From the NCBI GenBank assembly GCA_003194525.1, contig NBIV01000259.1:1-64000 (forward strand): a DNA stretch of 64,000 nucleotides. The letters are read 5' to 3'. The stretch is from Gracilariopsis chorda (taxonomy: Eukaryota; Rhodophyta; Florideophyceae; Gracilariales; Gracilariaceae). Below are positions 8,850 to 19,180 of this stretch, piece by piece. Each line of letters begins with the position of its first letter. The first letter of the stretch is position 1. Both the position numbers and the translations under genes were made by a program. The notes under the pieces are model-generated. The model was not told the origin of the DNA, ran no database searches, and saw only the letters and a program-made list of their open reading frames with translations.

Positions 8850-10537
8850 GAACAGTGGTATGTTGACGCAGATGTGGTTGCTTCGCACCCACACATACAT
8901 TGAAGACATGCAACTACGTTTCCTGGAAAGAGAACAACAGGCACGCATTGCACAAGAGCAAGAGATTTAGCAAGCACAACAGCAAACCAATCACGTGCCA
9001 CCATCCCAGCTCGTGCAAGTCGAAAGGATAATTCCGCCTGATGACTCTGTCAACTCAGCAGCGTACTAGAAGAACAAGCGCATAGATGTACAGGCGATTG
9101 GGGTGCAGAGAGGCCCGCTTTCTTTGTTCATTACAATCACCATGAAAATATGGAGAGAGAACATCCGGCGCCTTGGAATGGACACCAGCAATGGTAGCGC
9201 ATTTACGGCACATACTTACCGCTCTCGACCGTTCGACAGAACGGATATGATTGCAAGGGTGTACACCCAGTACGACAACGACTTCATAAACGACTTTGAG
9301 AAGAACTCGGAGCACATCTTTGGAATGAAGTGCCTGGGGCATGCATCAAAGCTCGAGTTTGAAGAACGCAATGTGCCTCATCACCATATGCTCGTGTGGC
9401 TCGAGGAAGTCAGATGGAAGAAGTTGACGTCATTGATGAGCTGCTTCGTGCATAATTGCACCTTCCTCGTGAGGAAGACGCGTTACGTGCCCTCATTCGC
9501 TCCACGCACAAGCAAAGCTACTCCTTTAACTGTCCGAATCGCGCTGGGTGATGCAAGTTTGGATACGCCAGCAACCTGATTGTGCCGGTGACGTACATTG
9601 CAGAAGGCACGAATCGCGGGATTTACCGCAGAAGAAGGCAAGAAAACCTCAAAACTGTGCCGTACAACCCAAACCAGACCAAGAGGTACCGCTCCCATAT
9701 CAAAGTAGAACGCACGAAGGGAGGGGGCGCAGTGGCATATCTACTGAAGTACCTGTTTATGCAGCCCAAAGCTCAGAAGGTGGTGCTTAATTTGATTGGT
9801 GGTAATGAGACAGGCACACACAACGAGCAGCAACAACAGCGGCAGGTGCAGAACAACATTCGTACATACATGTGAGCGCGTGTGGTGGGCGCCATCAACG
9901 CAGCTTTTAGAGTTTCCGAGTTTCGCCATGTTCACATCGTACCTCAAGTAGAGTGACTGACCAATCAGTTGGAAGGAGAGCGGACGTTTCTGCTGTGAGG
10001 TCCAAACTAGCTCCTTTCCGCATCGCAGCCGTCTACGATGAAGAGATACTTTGCAAGGCCCGAAGCATATGCGAACCTCGACTACCTTTCGTACTTTGAA
10101 AAAGTTCGACTGTATCCCACGCTTCCAGCCCGCGTGCTTAACCAATACGACGGAGACAGCATTTAGGTGCCCACAGACGACTGCTATCCGCCCATGTACG
10201 TGGTACAGCGCACGGGAGACGAGCAGTGCGTCGCAAGGATCAGAGGTGTTTCACCGTCGGAAATTGAGGTATTTGCTCTGCGGTTGCTGCTCATGAATCA
10301 AATCTCGAGCTCTTATGAAGGTGGAAAGACTTTCAACGAATAGCATTACGAAACTTATCGTGAAACCGTGATTGAAATCGGACTGCTCGCAGATGGATCC
10401 GAGTTTGATATTAATTTTCAAGAAGTAGTGCAGATCTACAGCACGCCCTCCGAGCTACGATGCCTGGTTGTAACACTATGCCAACAGGGCGCAGACCCAG
10501 AAAAACTGCCGTCGAAAACTGGGAGGCACTATGTAGC
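8850..10537 (+). pseudogene. Helitron Rep (rolling-circle initiator) part, decayed
   Basis: Recognisable Helitron-like N-terminal sequence: a G-P-L-S-L-F-I-T-I-T motif (about 9112-9140), then RPFDRTDMIARVY followed by FEERNVPHHHMLVWL (the metal-binding H-x-H region, about 9355-9402), then VPYNPNQTKRYRSHIKVE (about 9660-9715) and AVAYLLKYLF, where the catalytic tyrosine motif Y-x-x-K-Y is expected. A later block at about 10370-10500 matches the linker before the helicase. Stops interrupt the reading at about 8969 and 9068, a frame change is needed near 9570, and further stops lie at about 9872, 9950, 9996 and 10164, so the protein can no longer be made. The retrotransposon then cuts it at 10537. 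No cellular role remains. Confidence 0.75.
10533..10537. repeat. Target-site duplication, left copy (GTAGC)
   Basis: The five bases GTAGC directly precede the TG of the 5' LTR and recur directly after the CA of the 3' LTR at 21986-21990. Five-base duplications are usual for Ty3/Gypsy integrases. Confidence 0.9.
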
Positions 10538-11450
10538 TGTAGTGCAATACATTCCCGCGTACGGGCGATGGTGAAACTCATATCTGAGGTGTACTCGGTG
10601 CGAGCGATGAAGCGGGATGCATGAATTTTAGCCCCCGTTTACCGGGCTAATTAGCGGTCGGGTTACCCAGGGTGGTTATGGGAACATTTATATTTTGTGG
10701 TACTTGCCTGGCAAGGGTGGTGGACACGTGGCTACAGCCCCGGCCAGGAGGCCCAAAACGGCTACTTATTTTAGTATAGTTTAGGGGTTAATTTTACTTA
10801 GGCTAGTGCACTACCTACTGTACTGCACTGAGCTAGTACTTGAGCGTCGGCCGCACGGCGGCGAGCTCACCAAGAAAAGTAACAAGAGTTCGGCTCTGAC
10901 TCTATTCGCCATGCGAAGTGTCTAACTCCTCGCGGAGGTACACCGCTTGCCCGATAGTTTCACCCGACTCGCACCACCGAGGAGACCGTGCTCGTCGTAC
11001 CCAGTGGGTTGTGACCACTCGTGGTATTCATTGTTGTCGTATGACCCCCGTACAGGCCCTATCTCCGCCCCAGTTTTGGGTATTGATATTACCGACGTGT
11101 GTCGTGAGACCGTGAGACCATCCCTTCCCCTCATATCCCCTAACCGCCGCGCGGTGCGTGTTCGTGTGTGTGTATCGGCACCCCCCCTCCGGGGTCTGTT
11201 CCCGCTTTCCGCACGCCCCCGTCGGGTGGTCCCTTTCCCTCTTTTGTTCCACTGTTCGCAGGCTACTTCCGGACCAGCCGTGGTTCCGACCCGTTCTAAC
11301 CCCTAAACCTCCGAGGTACATCCAGGCTCCCGACGGAGTTACACCCGTCATACGGGACACGGAGGGGTCTACCCAGCTGGGCCTACCTCTCCAAGAGAGC
11401 AAGGCTTCGAGCTGCCTTGGGTGCCTTTCCCACACCGGGATTGCACCACA
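10538..11450 (+). repeat. 5' long terminal repeat
   Basis: Begins TGTAGTGCAATAC and ends GATTGCACCACA, identical in position to the 3' copy. The terminal TGTAGTGCAAT / ATTGCACCACA form a near-inverted repeat. An AT-rich stretch around 10765-10785 (TTTTAGTATAGTTTA) is the best promoter-core candidate. The 3' half is C-rich. Confidence 0.95.
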
Positions 11451-11452
11451 AG

Positions 11453-11465
11453 TGGTCTCCCGACC
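11453..11465 (+). promoter_or_regulatory. Primer-binding-site candidate
   Basis: TGGTCTCCCGACC begins two bases after the 5' LTR. Its TGG start is complementary to a tRNA CCA end, as expected for minus-strand priming. I did not assign the tRNA. Confidence 0.5.
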
Positions 11466-11599
11466 TAGAACGGGTTTGGCTTTCAATCCGGCCTGTCGGA
11501 AGTCCGCTTCCCCTTTTCCCTTTTATCCCTTTTTGCTCATTCGTTGAGATTCCCAAGCCGTGGGACTGGTGAAGTAAGCCGTGGACGGCTATCTGCAGT

Positions 11600-13641
11600 A
11601 TGCTACCCACAGCTCCGAGTTCCCCCAGGAATGGTCCGCAACGGAACGCCGCAGCGGCGAGATCACGAAGGTCCGTTCCGGAACAACTACTTACCAATGC
11701 CGTCGGTCTGGAATCCCAAGGAATCCCATCGGCAACCTCGGTGCCTCGAGCCGTGACAGCTGTGGCCACTACGCCACCTCCGGTGGTCGAAACGCCGTCG
11801 GCTGCCCCCCGAGACCCGGGTCGCCTAAGTACCATCTCCTCGAGTCGAGAATCGACATTGCCAATGTGGCCCACGCCTCCCTCTCGCAGCAAGTTACCGA
11901 GTTGGAACGGCGATGGAGTGACTCCCTGGCTCGGGATTACTCGGGAGATATTCGTCTCCTGAGAGCTGATGTGAATTCCATTCTGGAGTGTCTGGGTACT
12001 CCGGCTGCCTTCGTAGAAGGATATCGGGAGTTCGTGGAGGAAGTTAAAACCCATATGATGCGGGTAACCGGACGTATGGACACGCTGGAAGCGTTGCTCA
12101 GAGAAGACCTGAACGCTCCGAGACAGGAGGAAGTGAAGGTCATCTCAACCCAACACCGCTCCAGTCACCTCCCCCGTCACCCTGGAAAGAGAGTTCATCG
12201 TTATGAAGTTTCGCCAAGTTCCGACTCGGAAACAAGTTCGAGTAGCTCGTCTTCGAGATCATCGCGTGAAGGGAGAGGCCGCCGTCGCGGAGAAGAACCT
12301 AGTTCGAGGGCTACCTACACCTCCCATGGAGCAATCCGTGCGCGGGAGAAAGGTCGCCGTCATTTCGGCTTGAAGGAATTGAAACCGACGAATCCCCTTT
12401 ACAGGAAGCTGTTGTCCTATCGTTATTACCGATTGGAAGACTCTTCGGGCACTCGAAGTTCGAGAGACACCGGTCGGGTGAAGGATCTCATACGTCGTAT
12501 GAATGTGACGATGCTTAAGCAGAAGTTCTCCGGTGAAGATCCGATCCTCGTGTTGGATTTTCTGGCCCGCTTTGTGCAGGAAGCAGACGTACTCGAAATG
12601 AGTGAGGCGCAGGCATACGTTGCGTTGCCCTACTTTCTTTCAGGAATGGCTGAAGATCAGTACAACTCGGTCAGGGGTTCGTCCAGGGCCTCAGAAGGAG
12701 GTGTTACGTGCTGGCCCGAGGCTGTACACTACCTGCTCAGGTCGTACGCGACGGGAACTGCAATCAGTCAAGCCATCGTGGCGGTTCGCGATACGAAACA
12801 GAAGCCTGGTGAAACGGAAACGTCGTATTCAACTCGCTTGAATAAAGCGTTTCATCGTTGTGGAAATGTGTTTACCGCTTTTGAGCGTTGCTCCATGCTG
12901 GTGGATGGTTTAGATCCTGGTATCAGGGCACTGGTGTCCCGCTACAGGGAAGAGAAGCGCAAGGCGACGTATCTGGAACTGGTCCAGTACGCGCAGGCTG
13001 AGGGTGACACCCTCAGAGCGAGAGACCCGAGGCGTCGGTCGTCGAAGGCTCTCTTCGTCGAGAACGAGGCTTCCTCGGCATCTCTCCCTAACCCGGGACC
13101 ACCTTCCGGATTTGCGGATAACATCCAGTATCTTGGCAGTCTTGAACAGTCGTTGGCAACCTCGGAACTGCCGTCCACGGTTACACCACCCGTGGTAGAT
13201 CCGGCCTTTTACGCAAACCCCGGTCGGGTTCCCCCAGCCCCGCTAGCCTACGCGTCGAGCGCCACAAGACACTCCCGCCTGGGATGGTCCAACCCGAAGC
13301 AACTAGCATTCCAACCACAACACCCTCAGCACCGCGGAATGATGTCCCACGCCACCGGAACACGTTCAGCCCCGCTGATTTGCTACATTTGTTACCTTGA
13401 AGGTCATACTGCGTCGCAGTGTACCCTCCCCATTCGCGAGATGTGGAAGATCGTGGGAAATTATGAGAATCTCCCACCGGAGCATAAGGCTCGTGTCCCG
13501 AGTAATTCGTATGAAGACGCAAAGGCTGCGGTCCACAATGCTCAAGCTCGAGAAGCCGCGAAAACCGCGAACGGTAACAACCCTAACCTTTCGGAACGGG
13601 CTCAGCCGCACCCAGCGGTCGATTCGGTCCCGAAAAACTAA
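11600..13641 (+). CDS. gag: gag polyprotein of the Ty3/Gypsy element
   Basis: The main frame is open from about 11581 to the TAA at 13639-13641. It contains a helical Gag region (residues encoded near 12000-12180), a basic and Ser-rich linker, a capsid-like block near 12520-12700 (LVLDFLARFVQEADV and following) and one CX2CX4HX4C zinc knuckle encoded at 13381-13422. The structural protein would coat element RNA in virus-like particles. The main frame has no ATG before about 12055. The ATG at 11600 lies in another frame, which reads a plausible Ala/Pro/Ser-rich N-terminus to about 11850. A single-base frameshift around 11840 in this copy, or a frameshift signal, would join the two. The stop is immediately preceded by a slip-prone GAAAAAC. 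Confidence 0.8.
13632..13638 (+). promoter_or_regulatory. Candidate -1 ribosomal frameshift site between gag and pol
   Basis: The heptamer G AAA AAC is read as AAA-AAC in the gag frame just before the TAA stop. Slipping back one base gives GAA-AAA-CTA and enters the pol frame, which is open from there. Pol has no ATG at its beginning (first codons ATC TTG GGA), so it must be made by such a shift or by another recoding step. Confidence 0.5.
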
Positions 13642-13643
13642 TC

Positions 13644-16600
13644 TTGGGAGTCTCCCCCACGGGAGGGGTGTCTTCCAAGCCGAAGTTGAAGACGCCTGAG
13701 GCGCCACCGCTTCGCTCCCCTGCCAAAATCCTTACGAGGAAACTGGCTCAAGAAGACGTGAGCTCGGACCACTTAGTGGCTCTGCGTCGTCCGTGGATAC
13801 GGTCCCGTAACCTCCGCATCCCGGATCGAGTTTTGGTAATGGCCAAGAGGAACTATAAAGTTTATAGTGACCTCGGTCTCTCTAACCAGTTCATGGTTCG
13901 TCAGTTATCTGTCCTGGATACAGGTGCCGCTCCGAACCTGATCAATATCGGGATTATTCCACCCGCCATGCGGAAATGCATTCGCATTGGTCCAAGTCTG
14001 GATCTGGCGGACGCTAATAACAACCCGCTCCAGACTCTTGGAACAATTCCTCTGGTACTCAGACTAGGCACCTACGTGGTGAAGTTGGACTTCATCGTAT
14101 GCGATTCTCTTGCTGCACCGGTCATCCTCGGTTGTGATTTCTGTGACCGCTTCGTGGAAGCTATCCGCCCTCGCTCCAGATCCGTAGAATTGGCCAACGG
14201 TTCGACCATCCCGATTGTACGGAAGCCCTTGCGACACGCCTCCCGTAAACGGGTACCTTTACCTGCTGCTCAGGAAGCGTCCAATGTGGATCGAGCATCT
14301 ACGAAGATTCGCGTCGCGGAACCAGTTTCGATCCCGAAGGAATCTCAGGTGTGGGTCTCAGTAACATCCAAACCCCACGGGTTGCAGGTTGTTCAACCGC
14401 TCCCCTCGCTCTACGAACAGCGCCGTCTCGCATTAGCAAATGGGATCGTATCCGTCGAGCCGGACAAACCCTTTAAGGTTCTCGTTGCTAACCTCGGAAC
14501 TACCACTCAGTGGTTGGTTAAAAACCAGGTCCTGGGCAACATGCTTCCGCATCCGTTGGCTATCCTTCCTACAAAGATTCCGATATCCGACGTTCTCGGA
14601 ATACAAGACCCTAAGGAGGGGGAGGAGGTCCCGTTCGTTCCGTTGGATTCCGCCCGGGAAAGTTCAGATTCGACTGTCGAAGAAGCTCAGAAGAGCACGA
14701 CTTCAGCATCGGCAGATACTGCGTTAGACCCAGAACAGGCTTTGGATAAGTTGGACCTGGATCACATTAATGAATCTCATCGTGAGAAGTTTCGTGACAT
14801 GCTCAGGGACTTTACCGCCATGTGGGACGGTTCCCTGGGGACGATAGGGGTAACCGAACATCGGATTGATTTGTTGCCGGATACACGGCCTATTGCACAG
14901 CACCCGTATCGGGCAGGCCCTAAAGCAAGGGGGGAAGAGAAATCTCAGGTGGAGAAGATGCTGCGAGCTGGAGTTATCGAAGCAGCACAATCCCCTTGGG
15001 CTTCTCCTGTTGTCCTTGTTCCGAAAGCCGATGGATCATGGCGTTTCTGTGTGGATTACCGCCGCCTGAATGCGGTTACTGTCAAGGACGTCTATCCGAT
15101 TCCACGAATGGACGAGTACATTGACTCCCTGGGGAGCGCAACGGTGTTCACTACCCTCGATGCCAATTCGGGATACTGGCAGGTCCCTATTAGGAAAGAA
15201 GATCGTGATAAGACCGCGTTTGTGTGCCATCAAGGACTATATCGCTTTAAGCGAATGCCGTTTGGACTAACGAATGCCCCAGCTACATTCCAACGGGCAA
15301 TCGATATCCTCTTGGCGAGGTTCAAATGGACCAGCTGTCTGGTATACTTGGACGACATTATAGTGTTCTCCAATAACTTGGACGATCACCTGTCCCATGT
15401 CCGGGAAGTCTTGACAGTGCTCCGCAACGCAGGCATCACCCTGAAGCTGGGAAAGTGTGAGTTCTGCGCCGATTCGGTAAAATATCTGGGGCACATCATC
15501 CGCCCCGGACAGCTTTCAATCGATGAAGCAAGAGTGAAATCACTTCGAGAGGCGAAACATCCGACTAATCAAACGGAGCTTCGATCCTTCCTAGGACTTT
15601 GCAATGTATATCGCCGATTCGTCCCGAACTTCGCCGACTTGTCAGCACCGCTTAACGCACTCCTCCGGAAAGGACAACCCACCGAACTGGACGTCTTTGA
15701 CGAGGCTGAGTCGTCAGCATTCTCGTCTCTTGTCGACGCTGTAACGTCCCCGCCAGTTCTGGCCTTACCGCACCCGGACTTACCCTTCGAAGTGGATACT
15801 GACTCAAGTGCCCACCAGGTGGGTTGTGCGTTGTTTCAAGTCACGGAAGAAGGAGAAAGACATCCGATCGGATATTGGTCACGTTCGTTGAACGTTCACG
15901 AGCGCAACTACTCGGTGTCCGAGAAGGAGTGTCTTGCTGTTGTTTGGGCGTTGGCAACGCTTCGCCCATACCTTATGGGTAACCATTTCAAGGTTCACAC
16001 CGATCACTCGGCTCTCCGTTGGCTACTCGAAATTCGAGAACCGTCGGGCCGCCTCATGCGTTGGCGTCTCCGACTCTCGGAATTTACATTTGATGTCCTC
16101 TACAAGAAGGGATCCCTGAATACTCAGGCTGACGCCCTATCGCGCTTAGGAACATCAGCGGAAACCGAACCGGTCGACGATCTGGAAATACCATGTTTCA
16201 TGGCACAATCCCCGGAGGGAACGGAAGAAGACGACCCAGACGTGAATGGGGATGACATCTGTGACGATATTCTGGCTGCAAACCCTACGGATCCTCCGGA
16301 TGACCAGGTTGTTCCCATATCCCCTGAGGAAATGATCCGTGAACAACAGCAGGATCCTTTCTGTTCCCAGATTCGTGCCCGTCTTAACGGGGGCGCACAG
16401 ATACCCTTTGCGGTGAACGATCGAGGCTACCTAGTCAGGTTGCTGACACGGGCCCCACAGATCGTTGTACCTCACACGCTGCAGCAGCGCGTCTTGCATC
16501 TATCGCATTACGCGAAGTTGGGTGCACATCCCGGCGGGAGAAAACTATACCTGACCCTTCGCAGGGACTTCTATTGGCCTGCTATGGCATTTGACTGCTA

Positions 16601-18059
16601 TGCAGTTCGCCGCTCGTGCGTGGAATGTGCGAAGAATAATGTGAAACTTCGGAAGTACTCGAAGAAGTTAACACTATTCCCGGCACGGGCGCCACTCGAA
16701 TATGTCGCTATTGATATCTTGGGCGAGCTTGTCAAAACCAAACGTGGTTACAAGTATCTTCTCGTCATTACTGACCGCTTCTCAAAGTTGGTGAGAACAG
16801 TACCGCTTAAACGGATTACCGCGGACGTGGTTGCGCGTGCGTTCGTAACCCACTGGGTCTTTACTTACGGCCCGCCGGTACACCTACTCTCCGACAACGG
16901 ATCTCAATTCACCTCAAAGTTCTTTCAGGACGTATGTAGAATCTTGGGAATCAAGAATATGTTTACTACCACCTACCACCCGCAGTGTAACGGACAAGTG
17001 GAACGATTCAATCGTACTATGCTCAACGCACTGCGCGCGTATGTCGCGGATCACCCCATGGAATGGGACTTGTACACGGACGCTATTACGTACGCGTATA
17101 ACACCCAGGTACACCGGGTCACGACCCTCGCTCCATTTGAGCTGGTCCTGTCTCGGATTCCACCACCCATGGCTATTGAAGCGCAACCGAACGTCTCGGG
17201 GTACCCTTCACCAAGGTTATATCGAGATTCCTGGAAGGAATGGTTGAAGAACATGGTCCCTACCGCCCGAAAGGCTATGGGAAAAGCCCAGGAGGCATAC
17301 AAACAGAACTTCGACGCGAAGATTCGTTCCCCGATACCCCAGGTCTCGGAAGGGGATTCTGTCTTCCTGCGAAAGGAATATTATAATCCCGAAAAGGAGA
17401 AGCGCCACAAGTTGTCACCGATAGTGAATGGACCCTATCGGGTGGTTTCCGTCGCCGACGACACAGTCGTACTGGACATCGATAACCAGTTCGAACGCGT
17501 CTCACGCGACCGCGTAGCCCACGCGCCTGCGCCCCCTGAGGGCTCATCACCGCTCGTGACAATCCCGGAGGATGACCTCGTAACTCGGCCAACGGATAAT
17601 CTGCTTCCGTCCCGCCCACCCGTCTTACCGCACCCGAAACGGGGACTCTCGGATCTTACAATTGCCGATCAACCGGTTGGGCGCGCCGCGCGTATCGTGC
17701 AACGCACGCTTGACCCCAAACGCCTAACCGTTACTCCGCCCGCGGAGGTCCTTCATCCTGAACCCACCGCCCTCTCACCTAAGGAGGGGGAGGAACGGGA
17801 ATCGATCGCGCCATCGCGGAAGGAAGCTCCGGCGTCGGACGGTGTCCCGTTTCATACGGCATCGTCGGATGAGCACCCCCAGAGCAGGGAGGAGTTGAAC
17901 GCATCGCGAAGCGAGAAGGCCGTCTCCGCGGACCCGGATGCACTCCTGTCGAGCGAGTCGCTGGGTAGCGAAGGAGGAAGTAGTGAACCGGACTCGGTGT
18001 GGTCACTAATGTGGCGAATGATATCTCCGAGCACGGAGCACATACAACCTCGGTCATAA
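13644..18059 (+). CDS. pol: pol polyprotein: protease, reverse transcriptase, RNase H, integrase
   Basis: A 1,471-codon uninterrupted frame. The aspartic protease active site DTGA is at residues 92-95. Reverse transcriptase shows FCVDYRRLNAVT, PFGLTNAPATFQ and the catalytic YLDD at 568-571. RNase H begins at the D-T-D-S-S motif and ends with the HTDHSALRW block. Integrase has an H-H-C-C zinc region (HYAKLGAHPGG...CVEC) and the D,D35E triad at D1024, D1084 and E1120. A low-complexity tail of about 200 residues follows in place of a fused chromodomain. The enzymes copy the element RNA to DNA and insert it with a 5-bp staggered cut, in agreement with the GTAGC duplication. All catalytic residues I could check are present, so the copy is potentially active. 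Expression needs a -1 shift from gag. Confidence 0.95.
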   Translation: MGVSPTGGVSSKPKLKTPEAPPLRSPAKILTRKLAQEDVSSDHLVALRRPWIRSRNLRIPDRVLVMAKRNYKVYSDLGLSNQFMVRQLSVLDTGAAPNLINIGIIPPAMRKCIRIGPSLDLADANNNPLQTLGTIPLVLRLGTYVVKLDFIVCDSLAAPVILGCDFCDRFVEAIRPRSRSVELANGSTIPIVRKPLRHASRKRVPLPAAQEASNVDRASTKIRVAEPVSIPKESQVWVSVTSKPHGLQVVQPLPSLYEQRRLALANGIVSVEPDKPFKVLVANLGTTTQWLVKNQVLGNMLPHPLAILPTKIPISDVLGIQDPKEGEEVPFVPLDSARESSDSTVEEAQKSTTSASADTALDPEQALDKLDLDHINESHREKFRDMLRDFTAMWDGSLGTIGVTEHRIDLLPDTRPIAQHPYRAGPKARGEEKSQVEKMLRAGVIEAAQSPWASPVVLVPKADGSWRFCVDYRRLNAVTVKDVYPIPRMDEYIDSLGSATVFTTLDANSGYWQVPIRKEDRDKTAFVCHQGLYRFKRMPFGLTNAPATFQRAIDILLARFKWTSCLVYLDDIIVFSNNLDDHLSHVREVLTVLRNAGITLKLGKCEFCADSVKYLGHIIRPGQLSIDEARVKSLREAKHPTNQTELRSFLGLCNVYRRFVPNFADLSAPLNALLRKGQPTELDVFDEAESSAFSSLVDAVTSPPVLALPHPDLPFEVDTDSSAHQVGCALFQVTEEGERHPIGYWSRSLNVHERNYSVSEKECLAVVWALATLRPYLMGNHFKVHTDHSALRWLLEIREPSGRLMRWRLRLSEFTFDVLYKKGSLNTQADALSRLGTSAETEPVDDLEIPCFMAQSPEGTEEDDPDVNGDDICDDILAANPTDPPDDQVVPISPEEMIREQQQDPFCSQIRARLNGGAQIPFAVNDRGYLVRLLTRAPQIVVPHTLQQRVLHLSHYAKLGAHPGGRKLYLTLRRDFYWPAMAFDCYAVRRSCVECAKNNVKLRKYSKKLTLFPARAPLEYVAIDILGELVKTKRGYKYLLVITDRFSKLVRTVPLKRITADVVARAFVTHWVFTYGPPVHLLSDNGSQFTSKFFQDVCRILGIKNMFTTTYHPQCNGQVERFNRTMLNALRAYVADHPMEWDLYTDAITYAYNTQVHRVTTLAPFELVLSRIPPPMAIEAQPNVSGYPSPRLYRDSWKEWLKNMVPTARKAMGKAQEAYKQNFDAKIRSPIPQVSEGDSVFLRKEYYNPEKEKRHKLSPIVNGPYRVVSVADDTVVLDIDNQFERVSRDRVAHAPAPPEGSSPLVTIPEDDLVTRPTDNLLPSRPPVLPHPKRGLSDLTIADQPVGRAARIVQRTLDPKRLTVTPPAEVLHPEPTALSPKEGEERESIAPSRKEAPASDGVPFHTASSDEHPQSREELNASRSEKAVSADPDALLSSESLGSEGGSSEPDSVWSLMWRMISPSTEHIQPRS

Positions 18060-18499
18060 CCAGTTTCGTGGTGAGCTGAAAAGTAACCGCGGACACGGAG
18101 AGTGTGGTTGACACTGCGTGCGTTACCGCAGAGCCCTACAAATGGACACTGTGACGCCACTGTCACGCGGACGAAGCCCGAAATTCCAAACCGTGGAAAG
18201 GTGTACACGTACATACCGCCGGCCGGCGTCAGGAGTACAGTCAAGACCCGCGTCGTGGAAAGACCGCGCGCGACACTTGCCGCCAGCGGCCAGCCAATCA
18301 CAGTGTGTGATGCATGGCAATCCGCCTCCTGGCGTCGGAACCGTAGTGAACCGCCTCCCTCACCGTGAAAGGTCAAACTCACCAGAGTTGTACGGGTCGC
18401 GTGGGAGAAGAGCTCGCGAGCTGCGCGTCAATAGGGGAATCCGGTTAGAACGGAAGGCCCCCCCCCACAAGGAGAGGATTAGGAAGCGGAAAGACCGCA

Positions 18500-18844
18500 A
18501 TGCGGTATCAAGTCCCAGCACTCGCAGCGTCGAGGAAAGCTGACTTTGCCCGCAGGGTCGCGCCAATTTCAGGCAAGTCCCCTCACAGGGTTCTCCCCTT
18601 AAGCCCTGCCATGACGGGTCAGGAGCCGGCTACGTACGACCAGGAGTTTGTCGTTGACCACATCGTGGATCATGTTCTGGACTCCAAAGGAGTGTGGTTT
18701 TACCAAATCCGATGGTACGGATACCCCCCGGAAGAGGACACATGGGAGCCCATTCAGCACCTTCCTCGTTCCAAGGTGATAACCTACCACCGCCGGACGC
18801 GGTTCCCACTCCCATCCACTTTGGACATGGCCCAGGTTGGGTAG
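18500..18844 (+). CDS. Separate chromodomain frame of the retrotransposon
   Basis: This 114-aa frame starts at ATG 18500, 440 nt after the pol stop and in another frame. It contains a full chromodomain: EFVVDHIVDHVLDSKG, then WFYQIRWYGYPPEEDTWEPI with the aromatic and W-E-P residues of the fold, then a closing helix ending near SKVITYHRR. In chromoviruses this domain is fused to the integrase C-terminus and steers insertion to marked chromatin. Here it is detached. A splice acceptor-like TTTGCCCGCAG at about 18545-18555 lies in front of it, so it could be joined to upstream sequence by splicing. A frameshifted pol tail or translation as its own protein are the alternatives. Confidence 0.7.
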   Translation: MRYQVPALAASRKADFARRVAPISGKSPHRVLPLSPAMTGQEPATYDQEFVVDHIVDHVLDSKGVWFYQIRWYGYPPEEDTWEPIQHLPRSKVITYHRRTRFPLPSTLDMAQVG

Positions 18845-18986
18845 GACGATACACTGCACTATGCAGAAGATTCCGAAGACGGAAGAGAAGTCTCCGAAGA
18901 GAAGAGGACACAGGAAGAGATCTGGCTACAGAAGGTTACACGAAGTAATGGACTGGATAGGGAAACCAATGGTCATTGGACGTCAC

Positions 18987-19041
18987 ACCGCCTAGCGGTC
19001 CGACCGAAGTAACGGTTTAATGAAGAATACCGCCTAGCGGT
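18987..19041. repeat. Two copies of the palindrome ACCGCCTAGCGGT
   Basis: ACCGCCTAGCGGT occurs at 18987-18999 and 19029-19041, spaced 29 nt, between the chromodomain frame and the end of the antisense gene. Each copy can form a 5-bp hairpin. This could serve as a protein-binding site or an RNA 3'-end structure for either strand. Confidence 0.6.
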
Positions 19042-19180
19042 CCAGCATGAAGATGCTATGAAGAAGAAAAAGAAGAGTCCGGACATACGGATATAGAAGA
19101 AGGAAGTCGTTTACCACAAGCTATGGAGCGTTAAGCGCTAACCTATATCAGGTGTGTGTGCCACGGTCCAGGATCCTGAC

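Noticed and set aside
10538..11450. Short frames inside the LTRs
   Set aside because: The same frames recur in both LTRs and vary with the C-run lengths; LTRs are non-coding.
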